A DNA stretch of 64,000 bases. Origin: Gnetum montanum (taxonomy: Eukaryota; Streptophyta; Gnetopsida; Gnetales; Gnetaceae). Of the stretch, positions 11,672 through 23,164 are shown piece by piece (position 1 is the stretch's first letter; the number at the start of each line of letters is the position of its first letter). Under the pieces are notes generated by a model. It had not been told where the DNA came from. It ran no database searches and saw nothing but the letters and a program-made list of their open reading frames with translations. Location: the NCBI GenBank assembly GCA_015680685.1, contig MNCI01009454.1, forward strand, positions 138,212-202,211, in the 5' to 3' direction. A program made the translations under genes and the position numbers.

Positions 11672-13670
11672 TCAATACCATGATCTCTTAGTTTTTTTTT
11701 TACCTTTTTGTTTTTCACATTTTTGATTTTACAAATTTTTAACTTTCAAATTTTTCTAATTTTATAATGCTTTTTGTACATTTAAATTTTATTGATTATT
11801 TTGCACTTTCTCATATATTCTACTTTATTTTTTCTCTAGTGTTGCTTTTGATTAAGTTGATATTTTCTCATTTATGTTAATAAATCTTCTTTATTGTGGC
11901 AGGACACAATGCTGCTATTACTATTTATTAATGATGGTTTGTGCTTAATGTGTGATTTTTGATGTCTAGTTTCTATTTTTGAATTCTGATGTCTAATGAC
12001 TTTGACATGGTTTATTTTTCATGGGATAGGCAGTGAGTCCATGTCATCCACCCATCCAAAGAACTCTATAGTTTTTGTTGTTTTGGGAATTTGAGGTTCC
12101 TTTTTCATTAAAGAAACTTTTAATCAATTGGTGACCTTGGTAGTTCCAAAATTAGGAAGGATCCAAAGGTTTGTAAAGGGTGTGACTTCAAGGGGACTCA
12201 ATACTCTTTGTACTCTTCTTCTTGCTTGAGTTCTTAAGTGTTTTCTTGTGGACTTCTCACTGTTCCATACCACCAATGATAGGAAGCCAAATAACATCGT
12301 TGCATGGTGAGGTTCCCATCATTCAAAAAAAAAATAAAAAAAATAAATGATGGGAATTCAAAGCACATCCCTTTGACATAAATAAGTCCTCACATGGTGT
12401 GGTCTCTCTCACTTTCTACTTCTCTCTCCTCTTTGTGGAATAGTGGTTGTCTTGCGAGGACACTCTTGTATCTCAAGTGGGTGGATTGGTCTTAGAGTGG
12501 CAATGCAAAGTCACTAAAAGTGGATGGTTTTGGTCTAGACCAAGGATGGAACTTCTCGAGTCATTTTAACCATAATTTCACAAGGGACTTCTTATGACCT
12601 TAATTTGGAACTCCATTCCACCTTCTCTATCATTCATCCATGCTACCATAATTCACCTCACTATCAAGTTCTATGTTATGCGCTATGTCTTAGTCTGATG
12701 TTTTGGAATTCTTAAGTGGATTCTTTTAGGTTGGTCCTTAACTTATCATGATCATTAAATCAACTATGGGGCCCAAAAACTCCTTAGTTAAGGTTATGCA
12801 AGGGGAAAAAGGGCATGAGGTTGCTATGGTAAGGACCCACTTGCATAGCTTTTGGCTTGATTAGTTAATGTTCATTACCCTTGACATCATTATAGTCTTA
12901 TATTTTATATTTTCCATTGTGTAAATTGCTTAGTACTCCTTATTCTTTTGTTGCATTCATCCATTAAATCAAATTTTCTCCACTTTTTCAAATTTATGGA
13001 CTTAAATGTCCTCTTCTCATGATTTCATACTATTCTTGGTCTTCTAAGCTTTCATTTGACCCCAATTTCATCAAAAATTTACTTGTATTTTGAAAGTTTA
13101 ACCAAGGTCAATGAAAGTCAACATTGGTCAATAGCTACGTCATCAAGGCATCGTCAATGTAGCTGACCTCATCAATGAGGCCCCATTGTCAAGGCCTCAT
13201 TTATGCAATACAAAAATACTATATATATCATCAGACACTTTGGAATTTTTTGTCATATGCTCATAACACATAGGGAATTTTTGCAATTTTTTAGAGCCCA
13301 AAACCTTCTAGAGCCCATAACTTTCAAACCGTTTGTCCAAATCACTTCATTTTTTGATCTTGCACTTGCCAGAGGTAAGATCTTTATCATGGGGGCCACA
13401 AACCTTAAGGTTTCCAATGCAATTTTTGAAAATATTTTCTAACTCCCCTAAGGGTTAGTAGCTTTATTCATGCATAAACATCAACTTTCTCCAGTTAACC
13501 CTTCCAACAATCTTCATGATGATTTATCAATGGTAAGGAATAAATAAAAATAATAATTAAGTTAATTAAATTAGCCATAATCATAGCTTATCCAAGTGTA
13601 ACTACCCTCAAGAGTTAAGGTATTCCAATTATTTTAAGGTAACACAATGATTACTAATTCATGGTTATAT
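11672..13670 (+). other. Element A non-coding region between pol and third frame
   Basis: A T-rich tract (11688-11870) directly follows pol, as in elements B and G. At 12302-12395 lies ggttcccatcatt, an A-rich run, aatgatgggaattc, then aaagcacatccc, a hairpin module also present in B. Around 13150-13200 a stretch with gaggcc and aaggcctc resembles the U3 of this element's LTR. No open frame of note is seen. Confidence 0.65.
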
Positions 13671-13674
13671 TGTG

Positions 13675-13920
13675 ATTGCAGATGGCACCCAAATAGAAGA
13701 GCTCATAGGAAGGAGAACCCTCATAACCATGGGAAAAACAACCTATAGCTGGAAGGGGATAGCAAGAATAAGGCCAAGAACAACAAGAGGTGACCCTGCA
13801 AAGGGACCTTTTTGGGATGAACCCGAAGTGGAATCTGTTCAATAGATTCCAAAAGAAGAAGTGTCTACTAAAAAATCTTAATGAGGAGAACTACCTAGGA
13901 CCATTTAAACTTCTCTAACA
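13675..13920 (+). pseudogene. Third frame of element A downstream of pol, decayed
   Basis: An ATG at 13681 sits immediately after gattgcag, which looks like a 3' splice site. The frame begins MAPK, is rich in Gln, Glu and Pro, and carries many TAG codons that may have been CAG. Athila-group elements often have an envelope-like frame at this place, but I see no signal peptide or membrane segment, so the envelope label is not supported. Confidence 0.35.
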
Positions 13921-14146
13921 AGCTTCATATCATCAAGGAACGTGTTGTTCAAATTTTCAATGAGTTGTGTCATGGTGTTCAATTTTGTGTCCTAGACACC
14001 ACCATTTTTGTAATGTGTTGATTCGTACACCTAGGCACTCCATTTGTTGTCAAGTCAGTCAAGTTTGTTTTGTTGAAAGAAAAGTCAATCAATAATCACA
14101 TACCTTTCCAATTTTGTAAAAGAACTCAAGGACAAGTTTTCATTCA

Positions 14147-14158
14147 GTTATGGGGGTA
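14147..14158 (+). other. Polypurine tract of element A
   Basis: gttatgggggta directly precedes the TGATGAG start of the 3' LTR. B has catgggggta at the same place. It would prime plus-strand DNA synthesis. Confidence 0.7.
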
Positions 14159-15081
14159 TGATGAGATGTCGTTGGTTGGTTGCACTAATGAGGCCTCGTT
14201 GACACAGCTAATTGCATTGATGAGGCCTCATCCATGAGGCCCTATTGATGCATTTTGACCTGTGTCGATGATGCATCATTGATGCGGTGTCTATCCATTG
14301 CTTATAAATACATGCCTACTTGTTGCATTTATGGGGAGTCCAGATTTCATTTGTAGCAGAGCTCTTACATTTTTCCCATTCAAAATTTAGAATTTTTTCC
14401 CTAAGTGTCCATAGTAGGAGTCATTGAGTGTATGGATCTTTATTCAAGCATTGTTGTACCTGAGCACGATAGTGTGCGACAATAAAGATAAGCTTTTTGA
14501 TAAACCTTGTAGCACTTTGGATAGATTAGCTCTTTTATTTATGCATTCAAATATTTTCAATTATTTGTTAATTATTCTCAATTATTTCACAATTATTTTC
14601 TAGCAATTGTGTTAATGAGATTATTAAGCTAGATAAATTAAATACATAAGTACAACTGCTTTGAGCATAACACATATTCACTTGGTAATCCTAGCAATGT
14701 TATTGCTTGGTACACTTAGTAGCATCATGTTTGGTCACTTAGTAATGGATATGTGGGTTTAGGACATGTGCAAAAAGTAGCGATGGATGCTTATGTTAGG
14801 ATTAGTTAAATGATTAGTTAATTAAAATCCTTTTTATATACATTTCGAGCACCCACAATATAAAATACAAAATGATAAAAAATCGAATGCCTCAGTTACA
14901 CTTAACCATACCAACGAATGTCACAAGTGTAACTAGCATGGTAGTGACTAACTTTAAGGTTAGATTCACTTCCTAAAGGGCTAGTGCAATGGAAATGATA
15001 AAGTCCATTAAATTCAATTAGATTGCATGTGAATGCTTATGATTCATATGGTTGGGTGTAGGGGTACCTCACTACTCATTA
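14159..15081 (+). repeat. Element A 3' LTR
   Basis: It starts TGATGAGATG and ends cactcatta; TATA box at 14303-14310. It is colinear with the 5' LTR, with 18 differences in the first 60 bases and fewer in R/U5. The 5-bp duplication gtgtg follows at 15082. Confidence 0.9.
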
Positions 15082-15086
15082 GTGTG

Positions 15087-16439
15087 CATGGTGTTCACAC
15101 TAGGCAAGATTAGCATTAAATGATGTTCATAGCAACTTAGGACATGCACATAAGTGAAATAATAGGTCAGAAAAGAAAGTGAAATGAGAGAAATAAGAGC
15201 TAGCATGGCTATGTTATGCATGTAGGAGTAGCAAGAGTGGTAAGAGTAAGCATGGCTAGGATACCATATAGGAGTATCAAAAGTAAGAGGAGGTAGCAGG
15301 CACAACAATGAGCTAATGAGTGTGTGATACAAGAGCACAACATAGATGTTGACATAGCAACACAACAATGGATAACTACAATCATGGTGTGCTATTTTTG
15401 TGCAAGGCATGGTCATAAGTGAGAGCCTGATACTAGGAAAAGGTACCCTCATTTATTTACAAAAGTAAATGGTAGCTGAGGGCATGATCATACAGAGAGT
15501 TTAAATGTGATTGGTAGAATGATATTTGTAGACTTTTAAAACAACAAACCTATTGAGTGAAAACTATATAGCATCTAGGAACTATTTTGCATTAAAATCC
15601 TCTTTATGTAAGTGAAGGCTCATTTCCCAATGTTATTTTATGACTGTCTAGTTGCATAACATATATGTGATGATCCTTTATTGCACTTTGTGATAGTGGT
15701 CATTAATATAGGATCATTATTTGAGTGTGTTGATATGTGTATTTATGTGCATGATCGTAATGTTATTAATATTAATATTATGTTTCCTATATTAATTAAG
15801 CATACTAATCTCATTTGGCTAGTTAACAAGTACCATGGATTCAAGAATAAGGCACAGGTAACATAATAGGTATATATGCATGATGTTTCATAAATATATT
15901 TTATTTATGTTTTCTAAAACTTTTTGTAGCAAGTTTAAATATCTTTTATTAATAATAATTTATTTAAAGGTTGAGAGAGTGAGGTTTAGTAAGTCTTTGT
16001 TATGCATTTTATTTATTGAAATTATCATTTACAAATAAGAGAGAAACTACAATAGGAGTCCACAAATATAAAGGAATAAATAATGCAAGAAATTAATTAA
16101 CTATTCAACCTTTACTAGAAGGTTTCTTGTTGAAGCTACAACTGAACACTAATATTCTTAAGAATCTATTATTTAAGTCTTGATAGAAGGCCAAGTATTA
16201 AGTATTAAGAATCTAAGCTACAACTGAACACCAAGAATGATATCATTAATGCTTTATTGAAATCTATTACAAATTCTAAATGTTCATACCCAAGCATGTT
16301 GTGCCACTAGGCACTCATAAAATAACATGTAGAAATAAGTCTTCACTTACAGATAGAGGACTCTTATATGTTAAATGAGCACTAAAGAGAAGACCTCAAT
16401 GTATAATAACTTATCAAAATTGATTTTTCTTTAGGAAAT
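15087..16439. other. Flanking AT-rich DNA without recognisable genes
   Basis: The minisatellite interrupted by A continues at 15082-15110. Loose repeats of agcatggcta and taggagta occur at 15200-15300, and aagctacaactgaacac recurs at 16133 and 16214. A 126-codon minus-strand frame at 15452-15072 runs across the end of the LTR and is not convincing as a gene. Confidence 0.5.
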
Positions 16440-16667
16440 CATTTACTTATTTACATTTCATCCTTTTGCTTCTCATCTAACTTCAAGTTATAAATCTTTA
16501 GCATATCAATCTTACCTATTAAAATTATAATTTAAGTTATAACTTTATAACATGTGAAGGTGCTAAACATGTATTGGACCAATGCTCAAAGGTTAAAATC
16601 CTTTCTTAATGGTTGCCACTTGCTTGTTGTGGATTGAGTTATGATTCTTATTTTCTTAACTTGGCTC
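16440..16667. repeat. First copy of a diverged duplication, second copy at about 19000-19410
   Basis: Phrases recur in order on both sides of the small non-coding element: ttatttac...cttctcatctaacttcaagttat near 16445 and 19008, and tgtggattgagttatgattctta near 16629 and 19364. The intervals differ, so the copies have gained indels. The mobile element sits at the end of the first copy. Confidence 0.5.
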
Positions 16668-17351
16668 TATTAGTACCAACACGCCCATGCTTGGCATGGG
16701 GCCTTTGTTTTTTTTTTTTTAAAAGATGGGTTACCCTAACCCTAAAATTGGCTATAAAAAGCCATCAAGGTGATGGAGTTGGGGGTAGGAGAGGAGGAGA
16801 AGTCAGGCCAGGAAGCCCTAGGCCACTGAGGCTAGGGCCGTGAAGCCATGGACTGAACCTCCTCTTTCTCTGGGTGGTTGGCAGTGTGTGCAGCAACAAC
16901 GGTTGGTGGTTCACAAGGCATTGGTGATGTTTGATTGCAACTACACATGATTCTTGCGACAACACAACCATGCATCCTGTTGGTGGATCTTCTCTCTATC
17001 TTCTTTTATTTCAGCAAATGGCTTGTGGTGGACGGTGGATTTGTGCATGATGTTTATGCAGTTGGCGGTTCGCAGGGCATTGGTGATGTTTGATCGCAAC
17101 TACGCATGATTCTTGTGGCTACACAACCATGCATCCTGTCGGTGGTTCTTGTTTCTCTCTCCTTTAGTTTTTTTTATGTTTTATCTCTCTCTATGTTTTC
17201 TATCTCTCTATCTTTCTATCACTTGGTCACATGGCTCTTTTCAATTGAGACTATTCCCAGGTTTCCATACCCATACAGAAGGTGCCCTAGGCTATAGTCT
17301 CCTCAAATGAGTTTTTCTGGTGTTGGCATGACCAAATTTTATGCATCAACA
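16668..17351 (+). repeat. Left LTR (684 bp) of the non-coding element
   Basis: It starts tattagtaccaac (mutated from tgttggtaccaac) and ends atgcatcaaca. TATA box tataaaaa at 16753-16760. It contains two anchors of the 159-bp repeat (16985 and 17144). Over 16803-16922 I count 8 differences from the right LTR in 120 bases, fewer than in element A's U3. Confidence 0.88.
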
Positions 17352-17467
17352 CCTTATTGGCACTAGAAGGAGGGCCTGAATTGACCATTTTTTTTCTTTT
17401 CCTTTTTAGTTGGGGGCTTGTCCTAACCATTTTTTTTTCCTCTTTTCCTTTTCAGTTGGGAGCTAAG
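17352..17467 (+). other. 116-bp interior with PBS-like and polypurine-like sites
   Basis: Four bases after the left LTR comes ttggcactagaaggagggcc, which matches the PBS of Tat-like element E (ggtgctagaaggagga on its coding strand, 61439-61455). The right end, gttgggagctaag, is a weak polypurine tract. Between them are two T-rich runs. The priming tRNA was not identified. Confidence 0.7.
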
Positions 17468-18785
17468 TGTTGGTACCAACATGCCCATGCTTGGCATGGG
17501 GCCTTTGTTTTTTTTTTTACAAGATGGGTTACCCTAACCCTAAAATTGACTATAAAAAGCCATCAAGGTGATGGAGTTGGGGGTAGGAGAGGAGGAGAAG
17601 TCAGGCCAGGAAGCCCTAGGCTAGTGAGGCCAGGGCCGTGAAGCCATGGACTGAACCTCCTCTTTCTCTGGGTGGTTGGCACTGTGTGCGACAACAACGG
17701 TTGGCGGTTCGCAAGGCATTGGTGATGTTTGATCACAACTACACATGATTCTTGCAGCAACAAAACCATGCATCCTGTTGGTGGATCTTCTCTTTATCTT
17801 CTTTTATTTCAACAAATGGCTTGTGGTGGATGGTGTATTTGTGCATGATGTTTATGCAGTTGGCGGTTCACAGGGCATTGGTGATGTTTGATCGCAACTA
17901 CACATGATTCTTGCGGCAACACAACCATGCATCCTGTTGGTGGATCTTCTCTCTATCTTCTTTTATTTCAGCAAATGGCATGTGGTGGACGATGGATTTG
18001 TACATGGTGTTTATGCAGTTGGCGTTCTGCAAGGCATTGGTGATGTTTGATCGCAACTACACATGATTTTTGTGGCAACACAACCATGCATCCTATCGGT
18101 GGATCTTCTCTCTATCTTCTTTTATTTCAGCAAATGGCATGTGGTGGACGATGGATTTGTACATGATGTTTATGCAGTTGGCGGTCTGCAAGGCATTGGT
18201 GATGTTTGATTGCAACTACACATGATTTTTGTGGCAACACAACCATGCATCCTATCGGTGGATCTTCTCTCTATCTTCTTTTATTTCAGCAAATGGCATG
18301 TGGTGTACAGTGGATTTGTGCATGATGTTTATGCAGTTGGTGGTCCACAGGGCATTGGTGATGTTTGATCGCAACTACACATGATTCTTGCAGTAACACA
18401 ACCATGCATCCTGTCGGTGGATCTTCTCTCTATCTTCTTTTATTTTAGCAAATGGCATGTTGTGGACGGTGGATTTGTGCATGATGTTTATGCAATTGGC
18501 AGTCTACAGGGCATTGGTGATGTTTGATCACAACTACACATGATTCTTGTGGCTACACAACCATGCATTCTGTCGGTGGTTCCTGTTTCTTTCTCCTTTA
18601 GTTTTTTTAATGTTTTATCTCTCTCTATGTTTTCTATCTCTCTATCTTTCTATCACTTGGTCACATGGCTCTTTCCAGCTGAGACTATTCCCAGGTTTCC
18701 ATACCCATATAGGAGGTGCCCTAGGCTATAGTCTCCTCAAACGAGTTTTTCTAGTGTTGGCATGACCAAAATTTATGCATCAACA
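17468..18785 (+). repeat. Right LTR (1318 bp) of the non-coding element
   Basis: It begins tgttggtaccaac, has a TATA box at 17551-17558 and ends atgcatcaaca. It equals the left LTR plus four extra 159-bp units (636 bp expected, 634 observed). Short frames inside, such as 17357-17641 and 18540-18731, appear in both LTRs and are not genes. Confidence 0.88.
17690..18590 (+). repeat. 159-bp tandem array within the right LTR
   Basis: The anchor ggatcttct (last copy ggttcctgt) occurs at 17783, 17942, 18101, 18260, 18419 and 18578, an exact 159-base spacing each time. Units starting at 17942 and 18101 differ at only about four positions, pointing to recent unequal exchange or slippage. Each full unit contains ttcttttattt(c/t)(a)ag, resembling a 3' splice site. 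Confidence 0.9.
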
Positions 18786-18790
18786 GGCTC

Positions 18791-20560
18791 TTTGCTTATT
18801 ATGGCCATTCAATTTAAATGAGCAGTAGATACTTCTACAAGTATTAGTTCATCTCCATTGTTGTTCTTATTGCCACTAAAATGGATATATCATATTGCTA
18901 TATGAATTCAATGTTAAATGATATTTTCAGATTAAATGTCATGATGCTATAGTTCTTGCTTGCCTAACCATCTCATCCAAAATTTCTTTGCCTTTACAAA
19001 ATCATTTAGTTATTTACTTCATATCATTTAGCTTCTTATCTAGCTACAAGTTATAGTTATTTTGCATGTAAACATTAGCTATTAAAAGTGTAATTCAATT
19101 TAATAGTTTTCTCTTAATATGCTCTATTAAAGCCTTTTAAACCTACATCTTGAAGGACTTCTTCAAAGAGGTAAGCTCACACATATCAACCTTCATGACT
19201 ATGATCTAATGTATTAGTGCTGAAAAAGGATTAGATTTTTGCTCAAGGGCTAACTAACATTAATGTAGTCTATTCTTATATAGGTTATAAATAAATTTGG
19301 AACAATGTTAGAAATTTTTTTTCATTCATTAAAATTCCTTATTTATGGTTTCTACTTACTTTTTGTGGATTGATTTATGATTCTTGTTCTCTTGACTTGA
19401 CATAAATGAACTACTTCTTTATGTCTTCAAAATTACAAAGGTTAGACAACAATGCTTTACTTTTATAGTATCACTGAAAAAAATATTAACTCATTGATGT
19501 AACCTAAAAGTATATTCTAGACCAATTCCAAGGTAAATGAGATTATTTCTAGTGATTCAAGTGGAATACATGAACCTAGAATTTATTTCATGCATTTTGT
19601 AACAATGACAACAATACTATCTAAAACTATAGTGTATAAAAGTGGAGTAATAGTTTTAGACATAGTCAACAATAATCCCATGTGTATGATAGAGTGACTC
19701 CTAAAGATTATAAAATTAATAGATAGTAACTTAGCTCAGTTCTTTGAAATCATGGTTTCTAGTACGAGAGTGATTCTATTGTAATGGGCTAACCCAAATC
19801 TCATTTCATTCATTTTTTGACAATTTGTTTTTTTTTAAATAAGGATTGGTTCTTTCCTACTTGTTAACAACAATTTTTTTTTTTTATGTGACAATATGAA
19901 TCATTCTATGATAAGAATGTTTGGTATTTTCTATTTATCATTAATGGTGAGTTTTTTTCTTTTCTTTGAGATATAATATGGATTGTTTTTTAATTTTTTA
20001 GATGATATAAATTAGTTATTTTTTCTAAAATAACAAAGTAGTAAGGATCTAGCATAATATCTAACAATCCTATTAAATTTATGTCATCATATGCTTTGCT
20101 GATAATTATCCATTTTTAAATCTATGGCAAGTTACTTTTATAGCAACATTAACTGCAATAAATTCAAAAAGAATTGGCAACAAAAAGTTTTGACAACATA
20201 TTAACATCTAAAACAATATGAGAAATTGGTGGCATATAAATTGCATCATTATTACTTCATCACTTAATATTAACATTGTGTCAATAACCATCAGTTATAG
20301 CTTGCTTCTCAATATTAGTTTGATCTATGAGTTAACATTAGTTTTGTTAGGTAAGGATAGATTTGCTTTATAAGCTATTTATTTGGACTGATCAATACTT
20401 TTTGTAGTATAAATAAAAACATTCATAGAAACTTAGTTCTTTTTTTATTTCTTTAGTGTCATTTGACCCTTCTTATCCTTAACATTAGTTTGATTTTTTA
20501 TATGTTCAACTTCAAATTATTTTTTATCATCACATTTTACCCAATTTTTCTTTTCCTTGA
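18791..20560. other. AT-rich stretch, mostly decayed repeat
   Basis: Apart from the second copy of the diverged duplication (about 19000-19410) nothing recognisable is seen. Several T-rich runs occur at 19820-19990. Confidence 0.5.
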
Positions 20561-20581
20561 CTTCTTTTTTTATAGTAGAAA

Positions 20582-20770
20582 AGTACAAGCATTAAATAAA
20601 TGTCTTACATGATGAAAAAATTTGCAAGAATTAGGTAGATTATAATATGTGATTAGCCTAGTATAAGTCTTCTTGCCTGCTTGTAATACCAATTTATTTT
20701 TATGGTTTAGAAGATTGACTTTTTAGCCAAATTTTTTTTACAAAAATCAAATGTTATAGAAATAAATTTC
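20582..20770 (-). pseudogene. Possible remnant of a nucleic-acid-binding ORF (LINE ORF1 or gag)
   Basis: The minus strand reads LPNSCKFFHHVRHLFNACT at 20640-20582. The spacing is that of a CX2CX4HX4C knuckle with the second Cys changed to Phe. A preceding Leu-Pro is common before the knuckle in plant LINE ORF1 proteins. Upstream sequence on this strand (to about 20900) gives short related-looking pieces in several frames. No reverse transcriptase is found nearby. Confidence 0.25.
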
Positions 20771-21569
20771 ATATACTTAATAGGACCTAGAAGACTAATA
20801 AATTTCTACTTAGCTTTGTAAAATATCAATATAAGAATAAATAATTTGATAAAACATAGAATTTTAAAATATTATTCAAATTAGATACCAAAATTTAAAC
20901 TCCACTTATGATTGATCAACACTATGTGTTTATATATAAATAATCCTATATATAGAGAATATTGCACTATTAAAACATTAGGTAGATTAACAAGCAAAGA
21001 CAAAATAAAAATAAAAACCCAAGAATAATACCTAGCATAAAGAACTTGAATGTCATGTTTATGCATTACATCATTTAACTATGAAGAAAAACTTCGATTA
21101 TGAGGTAGGTAACTCAAAATTGGAATGAACACATCTTGTGATATAAGATGACCAACTAGTGACTAGTATACATAATGAGCAAGATCAAAATCAAGAGTCC
21201 TAGTTGCATTAATATCCTTAGAAGAAGGTGTCATAAATATTTACTCACCAACTTCTAAATCTACCTTGTGAAAAGCAATAGAAATTTCTATATCAATAGA
21301 AGAAGTAGCAAAAGTTTCAATATTGATTAAAGAGGTTGAAGTAATTTAGAATCCACCATAGGGGAATTATAAAGAAACTAGATTTATTGGAGAAAAACTA
21401 AAGAGAGAAATTAGATCCACTACAAAAATAATATACCCTCAAATTATAATAAGGAATAATTAAAACTCCAAAAATTCCATCACTTGGCTATGGCTCAAAG
21501 GTTATCATTAAGCTTCATAAAGGTTAATATTTGCATTATAATATCATTAGTCAAAAATTTGTTAATTAT

Positions 21570-22333
21570 TGATAAAACGCGATATCACATGGGCCGCCAA
21601 GTCTATCAATAAGAGGCAGCTCTCCTTTGTTTCTTAGTTTAGGCCTAGACCGTAGCGAAACTCTGGCAGTTTTACCTCTCCAGAGATAGAATAATTTCCA
21701 TGTGCCCACAGTAGGAGCTCCAAAGTGAATAGATCTTTATTCGAACAAATATTGTACTTCAACACAAGTTTGTGTATGGAAATAAAGACGAACTATTGGA
21801 TAAACCTTGTAGTGCATGGACTAAGATAATTAGGATTTCAATTACTGTTATTTATTGTTTATCATTTAAATTCTTTATTAGTTAATTAAATCTCTCTCAA
21901 TGCTTCTCCCATAGTTAAGTGCATTCAGTATGACCACTTCGAGCACATGCGTTACGCTTGGTAATCCTAGCAATGAATAGCGTTTGGTAAGCCCCAAGGT
22001 TGCATTGGTTCAGGGTGTGAATGGTAAGTGGGAATAGATACTATTGCTAGGTTAATTAAGGCTTAGTTAGTTAGTTAAAGTTAGTTAATTAGTCTCTCAC
22101 CCTTCACCTCATTAGCATAGGAGATAAAACATAAAAACTATAAAAATCACATACCTCAAACTTACTTAACCATACAAGCATGACAAATACAAGTAAGTCT
22201 GGGAAGACAACAAACGATTAACCTTAAGTGTTCCATGAGGCGTGTAGGCACTTAGTTTGCAGAGTTCGACCGGATCGCCTGTGTAACGCTCGTATTCGTA
22301 TGGTTGAGTGTAGGGGTACCTAGCCACTCATCA
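21570..22333 (+). repeat. Solo LTR of the Athila-type family
   Basis: The 764-bp unit starts TGATAAAACG and ends cactcatca, with perfect 5-bp duplications, attat, at 21565-21569 and 22334-22338. Its R/U5 part matches the LTRs of A and B, including the hairpin pair at 21733-21741 and 21781-21789, the acttcgagcac block and the terminal ggggtacc. No internal sequence exists, so recombination between two LTRs probably removed a full element. Confidence 0.92.
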
Positions 22334-22338
22334 ATTAT

Positions 22339-23160
22339 AAACTAAAAAATAAATTTATTATTTAGCAAATAAAGTAATATTTATCACCACTCCATTATAA
22401 TGCTAATAATGCTTTAGTTGAACATCACATCATAATCATTATCACCCTAGCCTTGTCCCAATAAAATTGGGTTAGCTAACAAATTCCAAGTCACAACACT
22501 AGACATCTAATTATATTGAGATTTCTATTCATCATTAATAGATTTAAAAATATGATAGCTAGATACCAAGTAAAGTATAATTGATTCCTCTTTTAAAAGT
22601 TAAAAGTGCATTAGAAGCTTTTCAATCGTTCATGGTTGTAGGAAGAAGTTGAATAAAGTATCATTCAAAGCATAATGCATCACAAACTTTTAAAAAAGGA
22701 GTATGAATGATCCTTAGCTTGTTGGTAAGGTAAGTTAATTTCCCATTTACATTGAAGCTGAAATTATTATTTGCTTAGAATTGAATTTGGACATTTTATG
22801 AAGGGGTATATGCATGCAATTTAGCATACATTCATCCTTTCTCCAAACGGATATGAAATTGTCAGTCAATATATTATCAAACCTGATGAAAACACAATTC
22901 ACCTTACACGTTCAAAGTAATTAAACCGATAACGATCATAGATGATAAACCAATAACCATCATAGATGGTAACCAATCAAAATTGTGAAAAAAAAAAAGA
23001 AAAAGAAAAAGAAAAAGATACAAAAGAATTGGTTTTAGGTGGAAAAATTTATGATAGACAAAAATAAGTTTCATGTTTAGCCATATAATAGTTCTATAAT
23101 CATCTGTTTTTCACTCTCTGCATCTTCTTTAAAGTTCATGTCATGGAGCTTTGCTTGAGG
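22339..23160. other. AT-rich stretch with a GAAAAA microsatellite
   Basis: No gene is evident. A (gaaaaa)n run lies at about 22988-23018, and a short near-repeat of aaccgataacgatcatagatg and aaccaataaccatcatagatg at 22923-22967. Confidence 0.5.
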
Positions 23161-23164
23161 TTTT

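Larger units (their letters stand above)
4215..15081 (+). mobile_element. Element A: full-length, decayed Athila-like Ty3/gypsy retrotransposon
   Basis: It is bounded by two long terminal repeats beginning TGATGAG, with a 5-bp direct target duplication, gtgtg, at 4210-4214 and 15082-15086. Internal order is PBS, gag, protease, reverse transcriptase, RNase H, integrase, a long 3' region with a third degenerate frame, polypurine tract, 3' LTR. The PBS resembles tRNA-Asp and the integrase and reverse transcriptase motifs are Athila-like. Every gene carries stops and frameshifts. I count 18 differences in the first 60 aligned LTR bases, more than in element B, so A appears older. Confidence 0.92.
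16668..18785 (+). mobile_element. Non-coding LTR element with large unequal LTRs and a 116-bp interior
   Basis: It is bounded by perfect 5-bp duplications, ggctc, at 16663-16667 and 18786-18790. Two related LTRs (684 and 1318 bp) end in CAACA; the right one starts TGTTG, giving a TGTTG...CAACA pair. The interior of 116 bp holds only a PBS-like and a polypurine-like site and two T-rich runs. This is the plan of TRIM-type miniature elements, but with far larger LTRs than the few hundred bases usual for TRIMs. It cannot move without enzymes from another element. Confidence 0.9.

Noticed and set aside
15072-15452. 126-codon minus-strand frame
   Set aside because: It runs from flanking DNA into the end of element A's LTR, is made of Tyr/Leu/Ser/His low-complexity sequence, and lacks any recognisable motif.
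16733-16748. Telomere-like ccctaaccctaa in both LTRs of the small non-coding element (also 17531-17544)
   Set aside because: Only two units, placed just upstream of a TATA box and identical in both LTRs; it is part of the LTR and not an interstitial telomere array.
16613-17310. Several hydrophobic frames of 60-94 codons in the LTRs at 16.6-18.8 kb
   Set aside because: They recur in both LTR copies with indels and rotate with the repeat; CT-rich LTR sequence explains the hydrophobic translation.
17690-18590. Regular repeats considered as a CRISPR array
   Set aside because: The repeats are contiguous 159-base units without spacers, inside an LTR, in plant nuclear DNA.
22455-22490. ccttgtcccaataaaattgg followed by gttagct, resembling a word common in plant short repeats
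   Set aside because: The match is one short phrase recalled from other plant sequences; no element ends or promoter boxes are visible around it.
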